From Balneola sp. (GTDB lineage Bacteria; Bacteroidota; Rhodothermia; Balneolales; Balneolaceae): a stretch of DNA of 64,000 nt. The notes below the pieces were generated by a model. That model searched no databases and had not been told where the DNA came from. It worked only from the letters and a program-made list of their open reading frames with translations. Below are positions 26,271 through 34,287 of the stretch, one piece after another (position 1 is the first letter of the stretch; every line of letters starts with the position of its first letter). The DNA lies in contig NZMW01000010.1 in the NCBI GenBank assembly GCA_002694685.1, forward strand, positions 554,517 through 618,516. Direction: 5' to 3'. The position numbers and the translations under genes are program-made.

Positions 26271-27655
26271 CAATTTAGTGGAAAACAAAGTTCGAAAATA
26301 GTTTCTCCGGGTTGGGATTGAACAGAAATAGTGCCTTCGTGTTTGGATACAATTTTACGGACAAAATCGAGCCCAAGTCCCGTGCCTTGCCCGACTCCTT
26401 TGGTTGTAAAAAAGGGATCAAAGATCTTTGACTGAATGTCCTCAGGAATTCCTTCTCCGTTATCTTTGAAATAGATTCTGAGATCGCCTTTAGTAGTTTT
26501 AGCTGAGATTTCAATCTTGCCCTCATCATTTAAGGCATCAATTGCATTGTCCAGTAAATTCATCCACACCTGATTCAGTTCACTTACATACCCACAAAAT
26601 TCAGGCAAATCTTCAGGCACGTCAACCACAACGCTAACCTGCTTTTCTTTAATCTTATGATTTAAAATGTTGAGAGTGCTCTTGAACAACTTAATGAGCT
26701 CAACCGGCTGTTTCTCGTTAGCCTGATCCATATGAGAATACGTCTTGATGGAGGAAACCAGGTCAGAAATTCGGCGGGAAGCATCTTCAACTTCGTCGAT
26801 CATCTTTTCGGTTACAAAAACATCCTCAACCCACTTCAGAATAGCGCCAAGCATTTCTTCCGAGCCCAAATCTTTTATGGTCTGAAGTTCTTCTTCTGTA
26901 AAACCAAACTCGGCAAAGGTTTCTGATAGTTCGTAGGGTTCTTCAATCTGATGATCTTCCAGCCAGTCAGCTATTTCATCTTCCAGAGATGTTTTCTCCA
27001 TAAGCGAAAGGGTTGGAATATCTTGTTTGAGCTTTGTAAAAATCAGTTCATTGATGGCATCCACTTGCTCACTGCTAAGCTCCAGCTCCATCATTTTTTT
27101 AAATTTTTCAGGCTTGGCGTGTAGATTTTTTTTCAAGGCAGTAGCGCTTCTGACCATAGCTGAAGCCGGATTATTTAGCTCATGGGCTAAACCCGCGGAG
27201 AGCTTACCTAAAGCAACCAATTTTTCATTCTGCTGTTGCTCAGTTGTGAAATATCGAATTCGATCAGACAGGGCGTGTACAAAAGACTCAATGAGTTTAT
27301 AGTGTGATGCCAATTCGGGGAACTTGTCTTCATGGGTTACCAGAATAGTGGTTTCTTCCATTACCGTTACATAAGCTATGGAAGACTGAAGTCTGGAGAA
27401 GGGTAATTTCCCGGTAAGGTCTCCGCCCTCAAAATTGTCAATAACGGTAAATTGCTCGCCCCGTTTTATTTGTAACTTTATATTCCCATCCAGCACCAGG
27501 TACATTCTATTGATTTCATCGCCGGGTTTGATAATAACTTCATCAGGCTGGTAGGTGCACACCTCTGATAAGTTGATGTAGGCTCGGAGTTCACCTTCAG
27601 GAACACCTGAAAATTGGGGAAATGTCTGAATGCCTTTTAAAATATAATCATCCAT
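26270..27655 (-). CDS. cyclic-nucleotide-domain sensor histidine kinase
   Basis: 461 residues, soluble. An N-terminal cNMP/Crp-like beta barrel (about 1-135, VIIKPGDEINRMYLVLDGNIKLQ) is followed by a HisKA-type kinase with the H-box LSAGLAHELNNPASAM (H158) and a HATPase domain (about 340-461: ELNQVWMNLLDNAIDAL, DNGEGIPEDIQSKIFDPFFTTK, GQGTGLGLDFV). Between the two phosphorylation helices about 130 residues are inserted (170-300), much longer than usual, of unknown role. The receiver-fused oxidoreductase downstream is the natural partner. Its ATG overlaps the stop of the zinc finger gene by one base (TAATG), so translation is coupled. Confidence 0.9.
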   Translation of the reverse strand: MDDYILKGIQTFPQFSGVPEGELRAYINLSEVCTYQPDEVIIKPGDEINRMYLVLDGNIKLQIKRGEQFTVIDNFEGGDLTGKLPFSRLQSSIAYVTVMEETTILVTHEDKFPELASHYKLIESFVHALSDRIRYFTTEQQQNEKLVALGKLSAGLAHELNNPASAMVRSATALKKNLHAKPEKFKKMMELELSSEQVDAINELIFTKLKQDIPTLSLMEKTSLEDEIADWLEDHQIEEPYELSETFAEFGFTEEELQTIKDLGSEEMLGAILKWVEDVFVTEKMIDEVEDASRRISDLVSSIKTYSHMDQANEKQPVELIKLFKSTLNILNHKIKEKQVSVVVDVPEDLPEFCGYVSELNQVWMNLLDNAIDALNDEGKIEISAKTTKGDLRIYFKDNGEGIPEDIQSKIFDPFFTTKGVGQGTGLGLDFVRKIVSKHEGTISVQSQPGETIFELCFPLN

Positions 27656-27912
27656 TAGGGACGGAAATATAGTTCATCAATATAGCACCAGCGCCAATCT
27701 TCGCCGGGTTCAATAGAGCGAATAATAGGATGGTTTGACTCTTCAAAATGAGCCCGTGCATGTTTGTTCTTGGATGAATCACAGCAACCCACATAACCAC
27801 AACTCATGCACATTCTTATGTGAACCCATGAATCTCCTTGTTCAACGCAATCCTGACAGACATCAATTGAGGTGCTTGTTACGGTAATCGAGTCTTTGTG
27901 AGTGCAGGGCAT
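27655..27912 (-). CDS. UBP-type zinc finger protein
   Basis: 85 residues that are essentially one ZnF-UBP domain: CQDCVEQGDSWVHIRMCMSCGYVGCCDSS, then HARAHFEESNHPIIRS with the conserved Cys/His zinc ligands, and a closing YIDELYF. In eukaryotes this domain binds the free C-terminal diglycine of ubiquitin. Bacteria here have no ubiquitin, so its ligand is unknown. It is placed between a DsbA-like gene (15 nt upstream) and the histidine kinase (1-nt overlap), a context in which I recall such proteins beside sensor kinases in several phyla. Probably a cytoplasmic adaptor in this sensing operon. Confidence 0.88.
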   Translation of the reverse strand: MPCTHKDSITVTSTSIDVCQDCVEQGDSWVHIRMCMSCGYVGCCDSSKNKHARAHFEESNHPIIRSIEPGEDWRWCYIDELYFRP

Positions 27913-27927
27913 ATGAGGATCAATTAG

Positions 27928-28452
27928 TTATTTCTGGAAGGTCTCAATAAACGCCTTTAATTCTTTATAGTCTAACTCACCGGAATATCGTTCACCATTT
28001 ACGAAAAAGGTGGGGGTATCGTCAACGCCGCTTTTTACGCCTCCCCGAAAGTCAGTTGTGACCTGCTTTGCAAATTCATTAGTAGTTAAGTCCACTTTGA
28101 ATCTGTACATGTCCAGTCCGATATCTTCAGCGAATTCGATAATTTTGGCTTCGCTGAGGGCGCGGTTATTTTCAAAAAGCAGATCGTGCATTTCCCAAAA
28201 CCGATTCTGACTCCCGGCGCATAAAGCGGCTTCTGCAGCTATTTGTGCATTGGGATGCTTTTTCCGTAGGGGGAAGTTTCGAAACGAAAATTTTAACGTA
28301 TCTGGATAGTTTTTGAGGAGCATTTGGGCGAACCGATAACCCATTCGCGAATAGGGGCATTCATAATCACCATATTCAAGTAAAGTGAATTTCGCTTCGG
28401 GATTACCCAGGATATAGTCATCCTCAGTAAGGTCGATATATAAATCGCTCAT
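27928..28452 (-). CDS. DsbA-like thioredoxin-fold protein with single active-site cysteine
   Basis: 174 residues of the Thioredoxin_4/DsbA family: FTLLEYGDYECPYSRMGYRFA has the active-site motif CPYS (C32 to S35), so the resolving cysteine is gone. The rest follows the family (KFSFRNFPLRKKHPNA, AALCAGSQNRFWEMHDLLFE, DDTPTFFVNGERYSG with the cis-Pro TPTFF). No signal peptide is seen, so it acts in the cytoplasm. A monothiol site favours covalent adduct or mixed-disulfide chemistry rather than disulfide oxidation. It overlaps the antiporter by 4 nt (ATGA) and precedes the UBP gene by 15 nt. It may act as the thiol sensor of the Kef-like protein. Confidence 0.85.
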   Translation of the reverse strand: MSDLYIDLTEDDYILGNPEAKFTLLEYGDYECPYSRMGYRFAQMLLKNYPDTLKFSFRNFPLRKKHPNAQIAAEAALCAGSQNRFWEMHDLLFENNRALSEAKIIEFAEDIGLDMYRFKVDLTTNEFAKQVTTDFRGGVKSGVDDTPTFFVNGERYSGELDYKELKAFIETFQK

Positions 28453-30017
28453 CGGTCGAAGGTTAAGTTCAAAGAAGTGCTTTCGGATTTACCTTCTTCC
28501 AGGCTTAACTCAGCAAGCTTTTTGCCGGCTTGAGACATTGGCAGACAAACAGCGGTTGCTCCAGCCTCACGCAAGGCTTTATGCTCATCGCTTCTCATGG
28601 TGAGTGCAACTACATCTCCTTTATAACCATATTTACGAAGCAACTGTGTGGCTTCTACTTTTGTGCCGGGGTTGGGGATTGCCAGCATAATGGCCTTAAT
28701 ATTTGAGAGGTCAATGTTTTCCCAAAGTTCAGGATCGCGGGCATCACCATAAACTACCCGTCTTTTTTCCTGAATGTTCTCTTCAATTTTAGCGGGATCA
28801 ACATCCATTCCAATAACCTTGTGCTCATAATATTTAAGATATTTGTAGGCAGATGAGCCCGCTTGTCCCATCCCCACTACCAGATAGTTGGCACTTCCCA
28901 AAGAAATAACCTGTTGACCGGGATGTTTCACGTCCCGCTCGTACTTTAGCAAAGAATATTCAAAGCGACTCCAAATGGCATTCACATTAGATGAAAGTGG
29001 CGCATTAATAGCATAGGAAACGGCAACCAGCAACGCAAAGCTGGTTACTACGGTTTCGGGGATAAACCCTCCTGAAACAGCTACTATTCCGGCTATCAGC
29101 GTAAATTCACTGTAGGAAGTTAAGGTGGTTGTCACCAGAAATGAGTTTCGTGAACGGAGTTTGAAACCTACCAGTAAGAAGAAGTACAAGACAGATTTAA
29201 GTGGGAGTAAGGCCAAAATCACCAAACAGAAAATGAGTTCGTTGTATTCGGGTAATCCAGCGAGTCCAACTTCAAGGAAAAAACCAACAAGAAAGGCTTC
29301 TTTAAGTCCCCAGAGTTTGTGTGTGAGTTCATCGGCTAATTTATGTCCAGAAATTAATGCTCCGGCAACCAAAGCTCCCAGCTCTGATGAAAGCCCAACA
29401 ACTTCAAATAAAGCACCTCCGCCAATAGCTAAAATCAGAGCGAATAGAAGCTGTAGTTCATCATGTCCGCTGGCAACCAGAGCTTTTAGTATAAGAGGTC
29501 GGAAAAGAGGAAGTGCCAGCAATGCAAAGCTCCAAACGGAAGGAACTCCGCCACCGGTTAATGCCAATAGAGCAATGGCTACAATATCCTGTAAAATCAA
29601 AATCCCGATGGAAACACGGGCATGATAGGCGCCTAGCTCGCCACGGTCTTCCAGTGCTTTAGCTGCTAAAACGGTACTCGAGAAGCCCAGCAGTATACCT
29701 ATAATGATGGATTCTGTTAGCCCATAGCCAAAGAAGGAAGCTATCAATCCGAAAACAGCGGCCGTAAGCGCCAGGTGGATACCTCCGGCGCCCAGAACCT
29801 CAGGACGAATAATACTCTTAATCCGAAGATGAAGGCCTACGGTAAATAGCAGAAATAGAACACCGAGGTGTCCAATCTCATGAAGTGTATCGGTAGTTTC
29901 AAACCCAAAAAAGGACAAAACGATACCGGCGCCCAAGAAGCCGACCAGCGGTGGGAGTTTAAGTCGGGATACAGCCATCCCGAGAACATAGGCAGCTGCC
30001 AGCCAAAGAATTTCCAT
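28449..30017 (-). CDS. CPA2-family K+(Na+)/H+ antiporter with TrkA-N domain (Kef-like)
   Basis: 522 residues. About 12 hydrophobic helices (to about 350) include the family signatures GFLGAGIVLSFFGF, LLLFTVGLHL, GFSSTVLAAKALEDRGELGAYH and DIVAIALLALTGG. They are followed by an RCK/TrkA-N domain (ANYLVVGMGQAGSSAYKYL, GMDVDPAKIEE, KRRVVYGDARDPEL) and a C-terminal tail. Kef-type antiporters export K+ and acidify the cytoplasm when electrophile adducts are sensed, protecting the cell. Here the usual KefF-type NQO gene is absent and a DsbA-like thiol protein overlaps it by 4 nt. The ion selectivity cannot be told from sequence. Confidence 0.88.
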   Translation of the reverse strand: MEILWLAAAYVLGMAVSRLKLPPLVGFLGAGIVLSFFGFETTDTLHEIGHLGVLFLLFTVGLHLRIKSIIRPEVLGAGGIHLALTAAVFGLIASFFGYGLTESIIIGILLGFSSTVLAAKALEDRGELGAYHARVSIGILILQDIVAIALLALTGGGVPSVWSFALLALPLFRPLILKALVASGHDELQLLFALILAIGGGALFEVVGLSSELGALVAGALISGHKLADELTHKLWGLKEAFLVGFFLEVGLAGLPEYNELIFCLVILALLPLKSVLYFFLLVGFKLRSRNSFLVTTTLTSYSEFTLIAGIVAVSGGFIPETVVTSFALLVAVSYAINAPLSSNVNAIWSRFEYSLLKYERDVKHPGQQVISLGSANYLVVGMGQAGSSAYKYLKYYEHKVIGMDVDPAKIEENIQEKRRVVYGDARDPELWENIDLSNIKAIMLAIPNPGTKVEATQLLRKYGYKGDVVALTMRSDEHKALREAGATAVCLPMSQAGKKLAELSLEEGKSESTSLNLTFDR

Positions 30018-30032
30018 ATATGTGAATTAAAG

Positions 30033-30099
30033 ATTCAAAATGAAAAATTAAAAAATTGGTGCAAGCCCTATTTTTAATTTTTCATCTTTCATTTTGAAT
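30033..30099. repeat. AT-rich inverted repeat between hydrolase and antiporter genes
   Basis: Left part ATTCAAAATGA (30033-30043) and right part TCATTTTGAAT (30089-30099) are complementary. The right part includes the stop codon (30089-30091) of the hydrolase, so the last codons AAT-TCA-AAA-TGA belong to the repeat. Same family as 26190-26270. Confidence 0.65.
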
Positions 30100-30757
30100 T
30101 AAGTAGAGCATTAATATGCTCAATCTCATCATTGTTGACAAGGTGTCCCATGCCCGGATATAATTTTTTTGTAACGCTGGCGCCTAACTTCTTCAGTAAT
30201 TCTTCTGTTTCATTTACCCGTTCTTTGGGTATATGAGCATCAACATCGCTGCAGCCCAAAAACACAGGAGTACCATTGAGGTCTCCGCTATATTCTTCAG
30301 GGTTTACTGCATCACCAATTACTCCACCACTTAGTGCGATAAGTCCGGCATATTTGGCGGGGTGACGGGCTACAAACTCGGATGCCAGGCATGCCCCTTG
30401 TGAAAACCCGAGCAGGTATATGTTCTCTTTAGAAATACCTTCAGACTCCAGTTCTTCTATGATATCATGGATCTTTTGAAGTCCTGATGATAATCCCGGC
30501 TGATTTTGATCGGTTGGGGCAAGAAAAGAATAAGGGTACCACGTATTTCCATTAGCCTGAGGGGCACGGTATGCGATTTTCTTATCTGTTTCGAACGTTG
30601 AAACCATCTCGAGAATACTAGGTGCAGTCGCTCCACGTCCATGAATCATAATCATCGCTGCATTGGCCTCTGAAGCAGGTGTTCCTGCCTCTGCAACATT
30701 AGTTTGCTGGTGTGGTCCTTCAAAATTAGTATCTGTTGTTGCTGTGAAAAAACTCAT
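30089..30757 (-). CDS. MhqD-like alpha/beta hydrolase (phospholipase/carboxylesterase family)
   Basis: 222 residues of the alpha/beta hydrolase fold. The oxyanion segment is MIMIHGRGATAPS, the nucleophile elbow is LGFSQGACLASEF (GxSxG), then the catalytic Asp (CSDVDAHIPKERV) and His (LYPGMGHLVN). This layout is that of carboxylesterase/MhqD proteins. In Bacillus MhqD is paired with MhqO in a quinone-resistance operon. Here the MhqO-like dioxygenase is the next gene upstream (62 nt), so the assignment to quinone/electrophile detoxification is well supported by context though the substrate is unproven. Confidence 0.85.
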   Translation of the reverse strand: MSFFTATTDTNFEGPHQQTNVAEAGTPASEANAAMIMIHGRGATAPSILEMVSTFETDKKIAYRAPQANGNTWYPYSFLAPTDQNQPGLSSGLQKIHDIIEELESEGISKENIYLLGFSQGACLASEFVARHPAKYAGLIALSGGVIGDAVNPEEYSGDLNGTPVFLGCSDVDAHIPKERVNETEELLKKLGASVTKKLYPGMGHLVNNDEIEHINALLNSK

Positions 30758-30819
30758 TATTTGGTATATAAAGATTAAAAATCATAAAGTATTATAGCTT
30801 TCAAAAAAGCATCAAACTA

Positions 30820-31761
30820 CTACTTTGCGTAACTGACTTTGATATCAGGTAGAATTTGTTCAATGCGATCTCTTTTACTTTCTAGCCATGGAGGTAAAAT
30901 CAGGTGCTCACCCAGTGCTTCGAATTCCTCATCTACAGTATAACCGGGATCGTCAGAAGCCATCTCGAAAAGTACGCCGGCAGGGATTCTGTAGTACACA
31001 GAATTGAACCAATGCCGATCAATGATTTGAGTTGGGTTAAGTCCGCGTCCTCCTACATTCTGGCGAAGCTGATCAAGCTCTTCTTTATTCTCCGCACGGA
31101 ATGCAATGTGATGGACAATACCTCGTCCATTTTGTCCATGTTCAGGGGCATCTGCTACTTCAATAATAACCGAGTGACCGATAGTAGCATCCGTTTGATA
31201 TAAGTATTGGTTGCCTTCCTGAGCTACTTCCTCAAACTCAAATAGCTCGTTGATAAGCTTTTCAGTATGATCTTTTTCGGTCAGCTTCATGCGTGCACCC
31301 CAAAATCCCTGAATGGTTTTTTCAAAAGGAACTACGTAATCAACGTTCTCGACTTTTTCTTTAGCATCGCCTTCAAATACGATGTCTAATTCTAATCCGT
31401 CGGGATCTTGGAATCGAAGAGCAGTTCTTCCGAAAACATCCACTTCTTCGAAATCAACATCATTATCGTTGAGACGGGTTTTCCAATAATCCTGAGTGCC
31501 TTCAGGAACTTGTAAACCTACGTTTACCACCTCTCCGGTTCCTGGTTTTCCCTTTACCGCATTTGGCCATGGGAAAAACGTTAAGCTTGATCCCGGATTA
31601 GCAGATTGGTTACCATAAAATAGATGGTAGGTACCCGGATCATCTTGGTTTACTGACTTCTTGACCAGCCTCATACCAAGTACATGGGTATAAAATTCCG
31701 CATTTTTTTGAGCTTCTCCGGCAAGTACCGTTATGTGGTGTATTCCTTTTTGATGTTTCAT
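30820..31761 (-). CDS. MhqO-like ring-cleaving dioxygenase (VOC family)
   Basis: 313 residues with two VOC modules: GIHHITVLAGEAQKNAEFYTHVLGMRLVKKSVNQDD with the first metal His, and GIVHHIAFRAENKEELDQLR with the second, plus YYRIPAGVLFEMASDDPGY with the Glu ligand. This is the ring-cleaving dioxygenase/MhqO pattern, which opens hydroquinone or catechol-type rings using Fe(II). It leads a unit with the MhqD-like hydrolase and, further along, the antiporter and sensor genes. A perfect palindrome overlaps its promoter, so it is probably repressed by a MarR/MhqR-type regulator encoded elsewhere. Confidence 0.88.
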   Translation of the reverse strand: MKHQKGIHHITVLAGEAQKNAEFYTHVLGMRLVKKSVNQDDPGTYHLFYGNQSANPGSSLTFFPWPNAVKGKPGTGEVVNVGLQVPEGTQDYWKTRLNDNDVDFEEVDVFGRTALRFQDPDGLELDIVFEGDAKEKVENVDYVVPFEKTIQGFWGARMKLTEKDHTEKLINELFEFEEVAQEGNQYLYQTDATIGHSVIIEVADAPEHGQNGRGIVHHIAFRAENKEELDQLRQNVGGRGLNPTQIIDRHWFNSVYYRIPAGVLFEMASDDPGYTVDEEFEALGEHLILPPWLESKRDRIEQILPDIKVSYAK

Positions 31762-31796
31762 TATATCAGGTGTTTTGTAATTCGCTTATCACAACT

Positions 31797-31839
31797 CAAA
31801 TATACAATTAATCATTCATTAGTTTAATATTAAACTAAT
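31797..31839 (-). promoter_or_regulatory. mhqO-like promoter with 22-bp operator palindrome
   Basis: On the minus strand a perfect -7 element TATATTTG (31797-31804) lies 35 nt before the start codon. The 22-bp perfect palindrome formed by ATTAGTTTAAT (31818-31828) and its complement ATTAAACTAAT (31829-31839) covers the -33 position, so a bound dimer would block RNA polymerase. Confidence 0.6.
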
Positions 31840-31952
31840 TTGTTATTCTCTATAGCTGTGATAGGTGATTCTCTATTCTGAGGAACAAAGTCGGGATTGA
31901 TCCTTTTATATAAATGAGAAAAGAAAATCAGGAACCTTAAGCTATTAGAACT

Positions 31953-32438
31953 ATGGATTTATTAGCGCAATCATGCGTATTGATGGATGTAGGTATTGCA
32001 TTGATCTTAGGTGGAATTTTAGGATTCGAAAGGGAGTGGAAACGAAAGCCAGCCGGCTTAAAAACGAACATGATTATTTCCGGTTCAGCAGCTTTGCTGG
32101 TTTCATTGGGACGAGTAGTGATTGAAGACTTTAGTCAAATAATTGAGACGCAAGGAATGGGCGTGGACCCCATCCGTATGGTGCATGCCGTAATTGTGGG
32201 TGTTAGTTTTATTGGGGCAGGTACAATCCTTAAAAGCTCATCGGAAACGGTTGTTCGGTATCTTACAACAGCAGCAACCATTTTGATGGCGGCCGGGGTA
32301 GGAGTAAGTATTGCCTTAAAACAGTATTGGCTTGGAGTAGGAGTAACGTTTCTCTTAGTTGTTGTAAACTTTTTGTTTGGAATGCTGACCAGTTATATTG
32401 CAGAAATTTCAGATTATGAGAGCCCGTATTCAGAATAG
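31953..32438 (+). CDS. MgtC/SapB-family membrane protein
   Basis: 161 residues with about four to five hydrophobic helices. The N-terminal region (LILGGILGFEREWKRKPAGLKTNMIISGSAALLVSLGR) and GVSFIGAGTILKSSSETVVRYLTTAATILMAAGVGVSIAL are the MgtC signatures, including the conserved Arg/Lys cluster and GAGTI. The C-terminal cytoplasmic domain of classical MgtC is absent, so it is a short form. Family members bear on magnesium and ATP homeostasis, and the function in free-living bacteria is not settled. It is divergent from the mhqO-like gene. Confidence 0.87.
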   Translation: MDLLAQSCVLMDVGIALILGGILGFEREWKRKPAGLKTNMIISGSAALLVSLGRVVIEDFSQIIETQGMGVDPIRMVHAVIVGVSFIGAGTILKSSSETVVRYLTTAATILMAAGVGVSIALKQYWLGVGVTFLLVVVNFLFGMLTSYIAEISDYESPYSE

Positions 32439-32495
32439 AGATACAATAATCTCGAAATAAACGTTACTATCAGCATGATCTAAACGAGGAGAATT

Positions 32496-32942
32496 ATGAG
32501 ATCAATTACACAACTTACCATTCTGATATGTACGGTTTTATTATTCGCATCTTGCGAAGCTCCATTATTTGATAACAATACTGAGGTCACAGATTTAGAC
32601 TTCGAGCTGGGACAGGAATTTAGCTTGCAGTATAAGAATGCGATTTATAACGAAAGAGAAGACCTAAGCATTGAATTTGTAGAGGTAAACGAAGGGAGAT
32701 GTCCGATGGATGCATTTTGCGCATGGGCAGGAAATGCTGAAGTAACATTTAAAGTAATTGTTAAGGGAGATGAGATTGATTTAGTGTTAAATACTCATGA
32801 AAGGCTTGATCAAAATTTATTAGTTAAAGAATATTTTATACAGCTAAGTGAAGTCTCACCTTATCCCCAAACTTATCAAAACCCGATTCCTAAGAAAGAT
32901 TACGTTGTAGAACTGAAAATTGATAAAGTATCCCTGAATTAG
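32496..32942 (+). CDS. hypothetical lipoprotein with conserved CPxxxxCxWxG motif
   Basis: 148 residues with a lipobox (LLFASC, cysteine near residue 20) and a small beta-rich body. IEFVEVNEGRCPMDAFCAWAGNAEVTFKV is the recognisable motif, shared by many small secreted proteins where two cysteines and the tryptophan frame a disulfide loop. It is followed by two more beta strands (FIQLSEVSPYPQ, YVVELKIDKV). No catalytic residues are evident. Unknown function. It lies between the MgtC-like and the Ste24-type protease genes, on the same strand with spacing typical of separate transcription. Confidence 0.72.
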   Translation: MRSITQLTILICTVLLFASCEAPLFDNNTEVTDLDFELGQEFSLQYKNAIYNEREDLSIEFVEVNEGRCPMDAFCAWAGNAEVTFKVIVKGDEIDLVLNTHERLDQNLLVKEYFIQLSEVSPYPQTYQNPIPKKDYVVELKIDKVSLN

Positions 32943-33023
32943 AGTAGTTTATCGATATATAAATCCGGCTAAACATGCTTACCTTTATTCTTTGAATTTT
33001 AAAGGATCTAAAAACCTATTTCA

Positions 33024-34259
33024 GTGAATATTTACGCCATCATTATTCTGGTGACCATCGCCATCGATTTTATTCTGGATATCACTTCCAACTACCTGAA
33101 TCTAAAATCTCTTTCAAAGAAACTGCCCGAGGAGTTTGAGGGTGTTTATGACGAAGACACTTATGCCAAATCACAGGAGTACACTAAAGTTAGAACAAAG
33201 TTTGGCTTTTTGACCGGTGGTTTTGATCTGGCGCTGGTTCTAGGATTCTGGTTTTCCGGAGGCTTCAACTGGCTTGACGAAATTGTACGGGCATGGGGTT
33301 TTGGGGAACTGGTTACCGGTTTGATCTACATCGGCATTCTGATCTTCTCAAAAACGATCATCACCCTCCCATTCAGTATCTATTCTACTTTTGTGATTGA
33401 AGAACGGTTTGGCTTCAACAAAACAACACCAAAGACCTTTGTGATGGATATGGTGAAGGGCTTAGGCTTAGGGTTGCTTATCGGAACTCCATTACTTGCG
33501 GGAATCCTCTGGTTCTTTATGTATGCGGGAGACTTAGCCTGGCTTTATGCCTGGGGAGCAGTAACAGCTTTCACGCTCATCATGCAGTATGTAGCACCGA
33601 CATGGATCATGCCGCTGTTCAATAAATTCACCCCACTGGAAGAAGGCGAATTGCGCACCTCCATAGAAAATTATACCGATAAAGTAGACTTCCCTTTACA
33701 GGGATTATTCGTGATTGACGGCTCTAAGCGATCCAGCAAATCCAACGCTTTCTTTACAGGTTTTGGGAAGAATAAAAGAGTCGCACTTTATGACACGCTG
33801 ATTGAAAATCACACCATCCAGGAATTAGTAGCGGTGCTGGCACATGAGATTGGTCACTACAAGAAAAAGCACATCATAAAGGGAATGATAACCAGTATTG
33901 CCCAAACGGGTGTGATGTTCTTTTTGCTGTCTATTTTCTTACAAGCAGAAGGGCTTTTTGACGCTTTTTATATGGATGAAATGTCGGTATATGTAGGGCT
34001 TATTTTCTTTGGAATGCTCTATGCTCCAATTGATATGATCTTATCCATCTTTATGCAGATGATTTCCCGCAAACATGAGTTTGAAGCGGATAATTATGCT
34101 GCAGAAACAACGGGCGAACCTGAAGACATGATTTCTACCCTGAAGAAACTTTCCAAGGATAACCTCTCTAACCTGACGCCCCATTCGTTCTACGTATTTC
34201 TGAATTATTCGCATCCGCCCGTGCTGGAGCGAATTCGGAATTTAAAATCGAAAGGGTGA
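33024..34259 (+). CDS. M48-family CAAX-protease-like metallopeptidase (Ste24/HtpX type)
   Basis: 411 residues with about seven hydrophobic helices. The zinc site is VLAHEIGHYKKKHI (HExxH) with the third ligand Glu in KHEFEADNYA. The N-terminal TMs, EERFGFNKTTPKTFVMDM and ENYTDKVDFPLQGLFVIDGSKRSSKSNAFFTGFGKNKRVALYDTLI are the Ste24/CAAX prenyl protease 1 signatures. In bacteria this family performs membrane-protein quality control rather than prenyl processing. Translation starts at GTG (33024), since no ATG precedes the first helix. No operon partners. Confidence 0.9.
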   Translation: MNIYAIIILVTIAIDFILDITSNYLNLKSLSKKLPEEFEGVYDEDTYAKSQEYTKVRTKFGFLTGGFDLALVLGFWFSGGFNWLDEIVRAWGFGELVTGLIYIGILIFSKTIITLPFSIYSTFVIEERFGFNKTTPKTFVMDMVKGLGLGLLIGTPLLAGILWFFMYAGDLAWLYAWGAVTAFTLIMQYVAPTWIMPLFNKFTPLEEGELRTSIENYTDKVDFPLQGLFVIDGSKRSSKSNAFFTGFGKNKRVALYDTLIENHTIQELVAVLAHEIGHYKKKHIIKGMITSIAQTGVMFFLLSIFLQAEGLFDAFYMDEMSVYVGLIFFGMLYAPIDMILSIFMQMISRKHEFEADNYAAETTGEPEDMISTLKKLSKDNLSNLTPHSFYVFLNYSHPPVLERIRNLKSKG

Positions 34260-34287
34260 TAGAACTAACCCGTTTGCATTCGTTTCA

